The notes under the pieces are model-generated. The model did no database searches. It was not told the origin of the DNA and was given only the letters and a program-made list of their open reading frames with translations. The translations under genes were made by a program, and so were the position numbers. This document shows positions 22,228 through 34,638 of a stretch of 64,000 nt of DNA, one piece after another. This DNA comes from Rallus limicola (lineage: Eukaryota; Chordata; Aves; Gruiformes; Rallidae), in assembly GCA_022605955.1 (NCBI GenBank), contig JAKCOZ010000084.1:717001-781000 (forward strand). Direction: 5' to 3'. How positions within the stretch are numbered: position 1 is the stretch's first letter; every line of letters starts with the position of its first letter.

Positions 22228-22904
22228 GCATGATGTTTATATTTTACTCTGGTCAGGTTTGAGTTTCATATGATTAAAGATCCTAATACCAAACTTGTTT
22301 TCATATTATTTGAGAACAAAATGGGCATCTATGCAGAAATCATCTGGTTGGTTTACAAGGATTCTACCAACCGAACCCATACCTCAAAAGAATCTAAATT
22401 AATCTAATGGTGTTGATCTGATGCCATTGATCTTTGTGAATTTTGTATTAGTGACTTAGCTATTTTAAATTCTCTGACTTAGGCACAAATGATGACACAT
22501 ATAGTGAGATTTAGTTTGAATGGCAGACATTAATTTTGTATATCTCCAGTTCATATGTGTAGAGCTTAATTTATCTCTACTGGGAACACTGGAATCTTTA
22601 GTCTGATTTTCAGCCAAATGGAAGTCTTTTCAGTGAAGTTGAAAAAGAAGCAAGCTTTTCTTGAAACTCAGAAATAGGTGTATTTGACCATGCCTGAGGA
22701 TGTAACATGAAGCATGGATGCACTTTCCAATACATGCTATTTAGGGCTTACATGACATTAGGTTAATAAAATCGCTTAATCAAAGATTGTACTCCAAATC
22801 CAGTAAAGGAAACTGATAATCTGTGCACTGCTCTACTAGCAATAATACTTTGCATAAGCAATAACCACAGTCCTACATCAGCCTTTTTTGTAATGTAACC
22901 TTCC

Positions 22905-22945
22905 TTAAAAAAAAAAAACATTAAAAAAAGAAAAAAAAAATCATT
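22905..22945. repeat. A-rich tract
   Basis: Runs of A12, A7 and A10 separated by CATT and G. The flanking DNA does not look like a retrocopied gene, so I do not read this as a processed pseudogene tail. Confidence 0.85.
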
Positions 22946-25900
22946 TAACATTCATCTCAAGTAGCATACTCAGCCTAACTCCTCACTGAAGAGTTTATTA
23001 AATACAGAAGTGGAAGGTAGCCAAGAACTCATCTGTGTTCTTTGAATTCTATGCTCTGGAGTTCTCAAGTCTAAGTGGTTACCTGGGACATTGGATAGCT
23101 GTGGCTACCTGGATGTAGATAAGTATGACACACATTAATGATCATACTGCTTCTAACACAGCAAAGAGTATAGTCCTCAAATGCACACTGCTTAACTTTC
23201 TCAACTTTCTTGGTAGCTACTGAGTTGGGAACATGGTATTTACTGCTGACTCTCCTGTAAAACAGAAAGCAAATTCTGCTGTGTTTATGTAGAAAAGGAG
23301 GAGGAATTAACCATTATGAGGCAAATGTTAATTGTAATAACAGGCCTCCATTTTGTAGTCACCTGGGTCAAACTGTGCTCCATTCATACCCTTAGAGCAG
23401 TTCATCATGTCCAAAAACTAAGACTAAAATCATTGAAATTCTGACTGGCACAACATGGGTCTTGTTTCCCTCCTGGAAATTGAAAGGTTTGATGATTTTT
23501 GTTCATACATGCAAATAGGAGATGCTGAGCAGAGTTCCAATATCCTTACAATAAGCAGCATTTTCTACCTGCTCCGTCAGCCAATTGAGAAAAATCTTTT
23601 TTATTGGCTGTTGTGAAGTGCTTCAGGAAGGTTTCTACTCTTTCTGGAATAGCTTGTGCATTTGCTATCACAGTAGTTGTGTTCGGCATCTTTGACGAAG
23701 TTAAGGCCACCAGCTCACTCAACCTCTATGAGAAAAGTCTGTAATGCAACACTGTAAAACAAGTAAGATGTCTCTTGAACTGCAAAGATCCTTGAATGTT
23801 CCTACTGTGTGGCTGAATATGTCCTTGAAAATGGCAGCTATTATAATTCTTCTGTTACCTTTCCAGGACCAGTGTGGCATCTGTGCAACTGATTGTATAC
23901 ACATGTTCCATTTCTTCCTGTCTTCTGAAGTTATGGATATGAGAGTAGGTTCTCTGCAAGTTCCTGGAGAAAGGGGTCTTTTCTACTCCTTTCCTAAACC
24001 AAATGGAAATTTTCTTGGATGTTTCCTTGCATCTTCAAGGCCATAATTACATTACATAATTCCTATGTTACTTTATAACGGGATGCTATAGCACATAAAG
24101 CAAGTTTGAAGGTCCTCACTAAGTTTAAAGGACTTAGTTTTCTATTTGATGTTGACAGCAAGACTATTATTATTAAACGGATTACTGATCATATCCTAAT
24201 TTTCAGTGATGCAGTCAATATTAAGTATGTAATTTATCTTCCATAAACATGCTGAAGTTCAATACTCTGGTTACAGTTATCTGTGATTGGAATTTTTCTT
24301 TCATCCTGAAACCAAAACCAGTGCAGTGACCCAGCAAAGAATTTTGTATATTTGTGTCCTCCTCTTATTACCCTATAATTTCTAATTAAAGGGCAATTGG
24401 TAGTAATTTGCCCTTATTCTTCTATCACAAATATGTGCATGCACTATGCACATTTGAATGCAAACTACAGCTGCTACAGTGATCCTTTCTTATCTACTTT
24501 GTCTCCCAAAAGTAATTATTTTGGTTTGTCTTGTTGAACACATGACCTTCTGTAGGAATATCCAGTTACTCGTAAATATATAATCAGTTTCCGACCAGAT
24601 CTTATGTTGATCCTTTAGATGGCTGGTACAGCCATGACTGACTTGATTTTACCTATCTCTCTGATCTCAAACCTACCCACAAGCTGGAAATCATAGGAGT
24701 AATGTGTTATCTGAGGCAGATCCACGTCCTGATCCATCATGTGTGCCAGAAATGTACATCTGAATATGGAAAAAGAAATGAAATATCCATGTCATTTGAG
24801 TCTTGTTTGAAAGATTAAAAAAATGCAAACCAAACAACCAACTACCCCATAAAATTCTGAAGTGGAAATTGCAGAGGTATACCAAGAAAAAGTGAATTAA
24901 CTTGCCACCAATTTCTATAAACAAGTATTATGCATTGCTTTTTTACACCACAAGCTTTAGAAGAGACTTCTAATATTCAACAATCACAGCTGTCAATTCT
25001 GCTTTCAACCATTGCAGTTTTTCTTTGCAAATTTACCTTTTCCTGTTCTGACTCACTGGCTTCTCATATCCACTGTGTTCCTTTTAAGTGATCTGCAAAC
25101 TACCAGCTTCAAATGCTAGGCAATTTTCTTGCTGGAAAAGCTTGTCTGTCTGTCAGTTCTTATTTAATGGGGCACAATTATTAACCTTAATTATACATAC
25201 AATCCTTAATTACACTCAGGTGCTATTCTGTCTCAAAGTTCCACATCACAATGAACCTGATTTGTGATTCTGTGTGGAACTTCATGAATTCTTCATGATT
25301 GTTATCTTGTGCTTTATTTAAGGACTGGACTACTTCCATCCCTTTCCACTTTAATGCAGTCATGTAAGCACAGAATGCTGATATCCAGTGCAAAGTATTT
25401 GTGTCACATACACTGTCTCTTTTTTCTCATCCGCTGGAAACAGCCTGCTGTAAACAGCAGACAGTTTTCTGTATCAATAAGGAAAACAATTTAAGGCTGT
25501 AATTTCATAGTTAACTTAAAGCATTGTTCGCTGGCTTTCCCTTCTACACAATAGCACAGGATAGCTTGCTGAACTGGCTAGAAGTCCGGGAAACTTAAAA
25601 TCGGTATTCATCATGTGGACACATCTTGGCTGCTGCAGCACAAGGACTTTCTGGAATGCCTTCTAGAACATGAGGATTGTGTTTGTTTTTTTTAAAGTAG
25701 TACATCTACGATCAGTTTAATCTACCACATATATGTTATTAGTGTGTCCTCTCCTACAGAAATTCTCCTTTTTTATTTTTGGGAAAATACCCAATTAGTT
25801 GCTATTTGCAATAGGTGCCTCCAGATTCATTTTATTATTCATGTAGGTTAATATTTTGTAGTAGGTTACATCCAACCATGTCCTTGCATCTCCTCTCTAC

Positions 25901-26325
25901 CCTCTTTAGATATGGGACAAAAGTGCCAGTTAGAACTTGTGCATAATTGTGTGGCAAATGAAACAGTATGATGTGTATTTCTTCTGCCTCTCAAATATAT
26001 TAAAATTTGAGAAACTTGTATATGTTTGTTTTCTGTAATATAATCTGAAATCTTGGAGCAGTGGGATTAATGTCCCTGACCATACACATCAGAAAATAAA
26101 ATGCTTTTAGGTTTAGTGGTGATTGTGGGTCATAGAGGGATTCCTGCACTTAAATAAATCAAATAACCCTTTCCTATGAAAAACATAATGTCCATTCACA
26201 ATATCTCGACCTTAAAATCCGTAGGTGGAAGATATTGTTACTTCCTCCTCACCTTTGTTATTGTTTATACCTTTTCTGCATTGAACACTGGAGAGAAAAA
26301 CATGAAAACTGTGTCTATACTTCTC

Positions 26326-26349
26326 TTTTTTTTTTTTTTCTTTTTTTTA
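26326..26349. repeat. Poly-T tract
   Basis: T14, C, T8. No element attached to it is recognisable. Confidence 0.9.
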
Positions 26350-27579
26350 AACCTTTTCAGTTTAATGGGAAAGTGTTAAAGTTCCATATGAATATATGTG
26401 AAATAGTCTGATATTCACAGAAATTCACAAAAGTGGTTGCACTTTTGAGTCCATGGAGGCTGAAGTGTACTTGAGCCTTGTCCATCTGCTCCATCCTCAA
26501 AATCTGTATCTGGCATAATTATCAGGTATGTGGTCATATCTATTTACATAATTTAGGTTTTGATGTGCTATTAATTATTTCTGTTCCTTAGAACAAAGCA
26601 GAAAATGGGCTAAAAGGAGAGATTTCATAGATATTCCAGTGAATTATCATCTTTTCTATCTAACTCTATTGAATTCTTTTTTAACCTGACGGGATTTTCC
26701 CAACACATCTTTTCATAATAATGCTGTGCACAAAATTCAGAGCTGATTTTTGTAAATCTTGGTACTTTTTCCAAAGATGGAATTTGATAGGTCTAATTTA
26801 CAGTGGATGAATATGAAAATAAAACCATAATTTCTTGTGTTTTCAGGGATTTCTGGGATCTTCAGTAATGATGATGACTTAGGCTACACAAGCATGTGTA
26901 TCTTAGAAAGTGATTAATATACAATGTCTTGACAGATTTTGCTTACTGGAGTTCCTGGTGGTTGGTTGTTGCTGTAAGGGTTAATTTCTCTGCAAGTTTT
27001 AATTTCTGCTGAGTTTTGCTGGGTTTTTCTTATAAAATATATTCCTTTTGAGTATTCATTAATATCGGGAGATGAAAAGCAGAAAAAATTAATTTGACCT
27101 TTCACCATTGAAAGCATAAATATTATCATTTTCTTCAATGATTTTTACTGGATTTGAAAAGGATTAAGTGAATAGTGATATTGAACACCTATAATATGTG
27201 GCCTTTTGACCTATGGTGAACTGTAATTGTCCTTAGTTAAAACCCTTCCACATTGTTTGTAGGGATTTCCAGTATAAATGTAGATTAAAATGCACCAGCA
27301 CTTTTCTACCATCTGGGAAAATGGCATCCTTTTCAGGAGAGCTGGACTAGAGTGATAGGAAGCATAGGGCTGAGAAATTATAGTGCTAATGAGTTTATAT
27401 CTTCAGTAGTGCTGAAGTTATTTTGCCCCACCCCCTGGCCCCAGATCAGCATCAAGGGTGATCTCTTTTTAGCAATAAAAAATAGTAAATTACTGGTGTT
27501 GGTTATTATCAAGTATATTTTTGGTCATGAAACAAGTTTCTGCTCTAAAGTTAATGCATGAATATAAACCCAAAGGGTG

Positions 27580-28202
27580 ATTCTTAGTCAGAAGTACTCA
27601 AAGGATGCCAATGGCATCCTGGCTTGTATCAAAAATAGTGTGGCAAATAGGTCTAGGGAAGTGATTGTGTCCCTGTACTCAGCATTGGTGAGGCCACACC
27701 TTGAGTACTGTGTCCAGTTCTGGGCTCCTCACCATAAGAAGGACATTATGGTCCTCAAGTGAGTCCAGAGAAGGGCAACCAGGCTGGTGAAGGGACTGGA
27801 GGGCAAATCATATGAGAATGGCTGAGGGATCTGGGGCTACTTAGCTTGGAGAAGAGAAGGCTTGAGGGGAGACCTTATCACTGCCTACAACTACCTGAAG
27901 GGAGGTTTTAGAGAGGTGGGCGATGGTCTCTTCAGCCATGTGACAGGTGAAAGGACAAGGGGAAATGGCAAGAAGCTGTGCCAGGGCAGGTTTAGATTGG
28001 ACATTAGGAAAAAAATTTTTGCTGAAAGAGTTGTTAGGGCCTGGAACAGGCTGCCCAGGGAGGTGGTCGAGTCACTTTCCCTGGATGTGTTTAAAAAAAG
28101 GGTAGATGAGGTAATTAGGGATATGGTTTAGTTTAGGATGGGAGATTGGTTGGACTTGACGATCTTTAAAGGAAGGTCTTTTCCAACCTTGTGATTCCAC
28201 GA
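27580..28202 (+). mobile_element. CR1 3' end, sense, with ORF2 C-terminal frames
   Basis: Two open stretches cover the ORF2 C-terminus. The first (27577-27762) has [20 protein letters not shown] and [20 protein letters not shown]. The second (27862-28131) has [35 protein letters not shown] and [20 protein letters not shown], ending IRDMV. A stop at about 27763 and a frame change near 27810 break the coding. The 3' end is GATCTTTAAAGGAAGGTCTT followed by TTCCAACCTTGTGATTCCAC. It belongs to the RVV-WNRLP/RDMV lineage with 8452 and 55096, and of the three is the least rearranged. Confidence 0.93.
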
Positions 28203-31200
28203 AAAAAGTCAAGAACAAAGAAAGGCAAATGCTTCACCTGTATCATGATGGTCATTTGCATCCATCTGCCCACAGGCTCAGATTGCTCTGTAGTTTGCCA
28301 TTGGTTGCTATCTCCTGAGAAGCACAATGGGAATGGCTACTTGGAGGAGTGATGGAAAGGGTTGGCTGCTGCCACCAGTGTTATTCATCTACCCTGCATC
28401 AGTTGCTGAAGTTTGATATGTTGTCAAGAAAGATGTCAGCTGAAAACTAGCTGTGGGCTGAATGAATTACTTTGAGGAAGGCACTCTTCTCTTGTCTATT
28501 TTTTTGTTGTTTACTACTCAGTTATGGGAAGGGATTAGATATTTACTGTGCACACACAGTACAGTTGAACTTTATAAATCAAATGTTGTCAAGACTCAGT
28601 GAATTTACTGTGCATTTGCAGATTGACTGCTGTGTGCATATTTGTGTAGAAATGTAGGCAGTGGGACTCAAACCTGGGGGAAGGTAGGATGTCAACTGAA
28701 CTCAAACTTGCCACTTAAATCTTGTTCTAGGAGAATATTACTCTTCAATATACTCAACTACAACATTAGACAGAAAATTTTTCTGCCCGTGACTGACTGC
28801 TCTGCAAGGGTTCTTCTCCTCAATCCCACTGATTTACTCCACTGCAGGTGTTTGGCTGTCCATCTATAATTTAATGGGAATCCTGAGCTTGTCCTCTTTC
28901 GTTCTAAAATATGCAAAGTACGTATAGCTTCTCAACCCCGATATTTGACAGCACAGCTTGGCTTTGAAACTCTTACTTACGCTTGGTATGCTGTAGTTGT
29001 TACACAATGTTCAACCATACATATTTTATTGACTGGGTATCCCTCCAGTATAGCACGCTCCTCAAAAAAAAGTTAAAAAACCCAACAAACAACAAATAAA
29101 ACTCTCAGTGATCGTGAAAAATTACTTTTGATAGGTAAAATTCTCAAACCCATGTGTGCTCCATAGTCCACTTACCTTCTCATGTGATGCTCTGGTTTCC
29201 AGAGGGGCCGTTTTGCATGCGTACGTGTTTAGTACCTTACTTTAAAGTACTCTTAAGAGAAATCTTGGATACTACCTGCTTAACCCTTGATTCTAGATGG
29301 ACATTCTGTGAGTTGAATTTCAGTTGGACTTTTAAAAAATGCTTTCTGAAAAGAAAATAGATTTCCCTATATTCAGGGCAAAATGATAAAGATTTAGTGT
29401 CAATAGGTTCCATTAGGAATCTGTGTAAATTTTTTTAATATAATATAAGGAACTGAATTGTATAAATGTTATGTATGAAAACAGGAAAACAAAATCAGAG
29501 TAAGCCTATTCAACACATAAATATTTCCTGATACAGAGGCTTGAGAGATAGGGCAGTGCGCTCTGTTCTTTGTTTCTTCCTTTGAATCCCTTCTCCCTTC
29601 AACATGTACATTATTATTTGGTTGCAAGAAAACTGGAAAAAAACTAAAATTTAACAGGATCCTAAGTTAGTTGGAAGGAATTCTCCTTCATGAGAAGTAA
29701 TCCAAATGATTTTAAGGTTGCGCGTGAAAAAGAAACATTAGAATAATTTGAAAAATCAGATGTAATAATTTAAATAAAGGACTTATTACAATACATAAGT
29801 TTCCGGGGCCCCATTTTATGCAGCCTTGATTGTGGCCTTTTTTTGTTTATAGGTCTATACATTTTCCTGTTAATATACAGTTTTTTATGGAATTGTTCTA
29901 AAATTGTGCATCCTTCATTATTACAATTGCTCTACATGTTAGTTTTGTGTAAAAATCACAACCAGAGCTATGCTATCTACACTGTAGTTTCAGTGCTGTC
30001 TTCTAGGTGAGGTTATATTTTTTTACTGCTTGTTAAAGTCAAGCAGAAAAAAATCATTGATATGTGTCTGTACCAAATCCTTGTACACACATCAAGTGGA
30101 AATAAATAAGATAAAATAACCCCAATCCTACTAAGAGAAATGATAGTGCTTGATAAAGTCCTTGGGAATTGCAGTAGGTACAAATAAACCCTCCAGTCTT
30201 GGAAATGATCAATGACAGGTAGGCAGTCTCCTTTTGGTTATATTTCTTCTATTGTTCTGGTATGGACAATTACCATGTCAAAGGACTTAACCAACTGCTT
30301 TAAAATGTCATTAATTTCCTTAAATGAAATGTATCACAGGAAATAGCTCCAGTGCTTAATTTCAGAAGCTTGGATAATATACTATGGACCTATCTTGGGA
30401 CAAGCAGTCCTCTAACATTTTGTTTGCCCTTGAGATTTAGAAGGAATCATATCTGTAGTATTCATAATAAGTAGCAATTTAACCAAGTTCAAATTAGATG
30501 TGAACAAATGGATTAACAAGCACCTCATTAAAATTTTAATTTCCATTTCATTTATCACTTTTAATAGAATCAACTCTGTTTCAGGGTGGGGGAGGATTAA
30601 TTTTCAAGTATAACATTAATTTCACTTGTTTTTATCAATAGCTTGATTTTTTTTTCTGTAAAAAATACTCTGTGTTGTCTCAAAATATCTGACCTGCACA
30701 TAAAACTAATGAATGTTTAAAAAATGAGGAAAATCTAGGTTGATTTAGTGGATATTTTTAAAGTATTGAACATTACAGTAGTGTTGTCTGTAATATTTTC
30801 CTCTAAGTGCTGATGTGTGCTCACTTGTAATGATTTTAAGAAGAATAAATGAATTTAAAATAAGCACATATTGGGGAGTTATTTAAATAATTTCACTGAA
30901 AATATCAGTGTAAATATTTCAGAAGTAAATTCTGACTTTTAAACTTTACATTCAGATTCCAACTTCAAAGTGATATAATAAAGTACTTTGAATTCCTTGG
31001 ATAGCAAGTATCATAAACGTGTGCAGAATTTTCATATTTTAATGTTTTCTTTCAAATAAAGCTATTCTAAAGCTCCAACTTGAATATATCTATTACTGAA
31101 GAATGACTTTATAGAAGAAATGCATGTCTCAAAAAAATGTTTTATTAACATATTTATTTTCAAGGGGAAAAAAAATAAATAAGAATATAAGAATTGTATA

Positions 31201-33654
31201 CCATGGTGGTTCATCTGTCCTTTGAAGTTCCTGTATTCATCTGTGATGTGTTCCAGGTGTCAGGTGCCACCTTTTACTTGCAGAAGTATTTTTCTACAGA
31301 CATGTTTTTCCCCAAATATTTACTTCATGCTCTTTTCCATTTTACATTGCCATGTATTATACTGATCACTGAGAAAAACAGAATAATTGTTTAAGGCCCT
31401 TTATCTGTGTAGCCCCAATATGAATGTCAAATTCCTAAGTCTCTGTCAAATAGAGGGAGATTGAAATCAGTAAATTTTTACACAGCGTATGAGAAAGCAA
31501 GTAGTTTTCACTGTAATGGCATGCTGTGTGCCAGAGAGAAAGAAAAGAAGAATGGGAATAGCATTTCAGGCACTTGCAAAATTCTTCCAGCACATGCTTT
31601 TTTGTCAAGAGAGAAGAATATAATATGAACAAATATCTGAAAAAGAATCCAAAACAAAGTAGTATATTGCTTATTTAAAACTAAGAAACATGTTAGGCTC
31701 CATGAGTTTCAGTGCAGGTCAAGACTAAACAGGGTAATAATCAGGTGTTTATATTTTGTTTTTTTTAAAAATGTGTTTAAATATACCTTCTCTGTAATAT
31801 TTTAATCAATTTAAGACAGCTATTTGATTTCAGCTGTGGTGCAAAAATCTAAACCTGAAATAGGTACCAGAGTATTCATTAAGATCTTTAAAAAACAAAC
31901 CACAAAACCAAAAAACCCAACACCGCCCAGGAGCAGATTAAAAATAAAGCAAATAATTCTAAGAGTACCCATTGACCAAGATAAAACACAAATAAACATG
32001 TTTCTCACTGTTTTTCAGTTATAGTGATTCTGAGAACCCAAGAAAACTGTCTTAACTTCAGGAAGATGTTCTGATTTCACATCTGAAAGATAAAGAAAGA
32101 CTAAAGATACAGAAACCTAGTGTGAGTGCATACATATATGCATGCGGTAGTGCTTTTGGCTTGCTGCCGAAAGTGTCTGACTACTTTTCCGAGAGCACTG
32201 CATGAGCAGGTTAATGAGGACAAAAGGCTGTCTGGATGTAAGTGATGTATGGGGTCAGATTAAATATGTTTCGAGGCCTCTGCTGTTCCACTGCTTCAGC
32301 AGCCTGACTTTCTCTTCTGCTAGATGCCTTGATGGGTTTGAACTTCTGTTTGGCAAAAGAGTAACTAGAATCCATTTTTTTCCCCCCTCCAATCTTCTTT
32401 TTGTTCTTGAGAGTTTTGTTTTGTCTCGCCACAAGTTTATCTTCTGTGTAATTATATCTCTGGTATAAAGATGTCTAATTTCATGTACCTTGATGTCACC
32501 CTCGGTCCGCAAATTCATTTATACCATACAGATGCAGAGCTAATTTATAATAGATGCCATTTTGTAAATCATACCTTGCTGTATTATTTTATTAAGTAAT
32601 GTTTTGACAGGTTCTAATCAAACTTTTCTTTCTAACTTGTTGGAGACAAAAGAATGTGTCAAGCCACTAAAGGGTACTTTAAGTTATTAAGCTAAATTAA
32701 TTCTAGTAATTGCTATGAAGACAGAAGACTGAAGTACAGGCTAAGGTTAATAAAGATAATTTAGACATTTTATTTATATATGTGTATACTTTTTTTGTTT
32801 CTGTCAGGATTTACATTTCACACAGTGCCTGTTTAGTATGGATTTCTGCTAGTGGACTGAGTATAACTGAAGAACAGGCACATAACTGGAAAAGTACAAA
32901 TAAATTTTTTTACTCCTTTTCCAGAAACTACAGTTTCCTCCTGTAAAATGAAGTCACAGTTTATTGAAAAGATCTCTTGAAAAAAAAGCCACTAACAAAA
33001 AAAACCAAATAAAACCAAACCCCCAGAGAAGAACAAAAAAGGTCTGCTAAGCTCATTTGGCTGGGTATTTTCAAAGAGGCAGTACTGTCTTTTTGCTGCT
33101 AAAAAAATCACATGAAAAAACCCAATCATTTAAGAAAATATCTGTCTTACAAAAAGTCAGATGCAGTGAATAAGCATATCTGTTCTGCGTATTTCTGTTC
33201 TGTGAAATACTAATGCACAAGATGATGATGAAATACTGTCATCAAAAGCAAGTCTCCAACACTGACAGATATTTTTAACATCCTTGTGATTGAAAGACTC
33301 AGAGCACTTTTCTTTTTGTATCTTTTTAGTGTCTTAATCAAAATGTCTAAGGTACACAGCTGAATGCTTACAAAAGTCTAGCTACTCTCTGGGGGCCTAT
33401 GATGCCTTGCACATTTGTGATGTTATTTGACGTGTTATATATTAGGCCATTTCAAGCATTGTTCAAGTCAATAGACAGTCGAAAACCATAGTGCAAAGTG
33501 GGGTTTAGCAAAAATTCTAGTGAAAAGGTTTCTTCCCACTTAAGTGAAAGAATGGCAATAATATTTACATGGAAATGCTCTTCTGATGCCTGCTATGATT
33601 TAATATTTAGATCTTGAAATTGATTGCATAAACCAGTTTCCAGTTTGGAGGTTA
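28203..33654. other. Unassigned AT-rich DNA
   Basis: I see no gene or recognisable transposon in 5.4 kb. Composition is AT-rich throughout, with short A runs. Open frames at 29154, 31194 and 32202 have no signature. Confidence 0.55.
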
Positions 33655-34590
33655 TCATAGAATCATGTAATGATTCAGGTTAGATAGGACTTCAGAAGGA
33701 CAGCTCCTTTCTCAAAGCAGGTTAGGCTGTTAATCAGACTTTACACAATCAGGACTTGAAAACCTCCAAGGATGGAGTCTAGGTAACCTGTCTGGGCAAT
33801 CTGTTACAATGTATGACTGGCCCTTAGGTGAAATTTCCCTATATCCAGTTGCAGTGTTTCTTTTTTCAACCTAAGTGTTCATTGTGTGTCACATGGAGTG
33901 TGCTGTGACCTCTGACCATCTTGGCGGCCCTCCACTGAACATAGTCCATATACCAATGGCTTTTTTGTAGTGGGGGAGGTGGCAAAATACAATGCACTAC
34001 TCTAGCAAGTACAGGGATAAAGCGCTGAAGGGAAGTAATCACTTCCCTGATCTATTGGCTATGCTCCATATGGCCTAGGATGGTGCTGGTTGTCTTGTTG
34101 CCAAGATACACTGCTTGCTTGTTTCAGCTCACTGTTTGCCAAGATGGGTCTCTTCCAGCGGGGTTGCCCCTCAAGCACTCCATCACCAGCCTGTAGGGGT
34201 GCAAGGAGTTCTTCTTTCCCAATTGCAGGACTTGGCCTTTGTCTTTTTTTAGTATCTTAGAGTTTATGTTTGTCCATAGGGCTAGTCTGTCCAGGTCTGG
34301 CTCTAACTAGCAGCCCCAAGCATATCTTTCAGTTCTCTGCAGTTTGGTGTCATCTGCAGGCTTGATGAGCATGTAGTCTGTTGCTTCCTCCAGGTTATTG
34401 CTGGGAATGTTAAAGAGGAGAGGCCCTCCCAGTAAAGACCCTTGAGGTATTCCACTTGTTGCTAGAATCCAAGTAGAGTTTACACTTTAACCACTACTGT
34501 TCAACTATTCCTTTAATTTGACTAGTTGTCCATGCATCTAGCCTAACATCTTCCATTGGATACAAGAATATTATGAAAGACAGTGTTTAA
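33655..34590 (-). mobile_element. Old antisense CR1 (reverse transcriptase end to 3' tail)
   Basis: The plus strand opens with the reversed tail ATCATAGAATCATGTAATGA and runs backward through the 3' UTR, the ORF2 C-terminus (CATCTTGGCGGCCCTCCACT, reversed) and into the reverse transcriptase. The active-site region reads PADDTKL on the minus strand near 34348-34360 (usual FADDTKL), and the upstream end near 34570 resembles the AFDTVSH block. It is heavily mutated with no long frame. It reaches to about 40 bp from the solo LTR. Confidence 0.85.
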
Positions 34591-34633
34591 AGTTTACTGC
34601 TTAATAAGTGGATCCCAGACACAGTTTAAATGT

Positions 34634-34638
34634 CCTGG
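34634..34638. repeat. Left target-site duplication of solo LTR (CCTGG)
   Basis: CCTGG here and CCTGG at 35986-35990 flank a TG...CA-bounded LTR. A 5-bp duplication is the usual size for ERVL-like integrases. Confidence 0.75.

Larger units (their letters stand above)
22031..27579. other. Unassigned AT-rich DNA
   Basis: No gene is seen in 5.5 kb. The recognisable features are simple tracts: T/C tract at 22194-22227, A-rich tract at 22905-22945 and T tract at 26326-26349. The open frames are all 100 codons or fewer, with no family signature. Confidence 0.55.

Noticed and set aside
22905..22945. A-rich tract as tail of a processed pseudogene
   Set aside because: No coding sequence is recognisable on either side.
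25256..25290. TTTGTGATTCTGTGTGG, which looks like a CR1 tail
   Set aside because: No CR1 3' UTR or ORF2 sequence precedes it; a short chance match is likely.
32915..32960. CAGTTTCCTCCTGTAAAATG, like a MIR core word
   Set aside because: Only about 20 bp match and no neighbouring MIR words are found.
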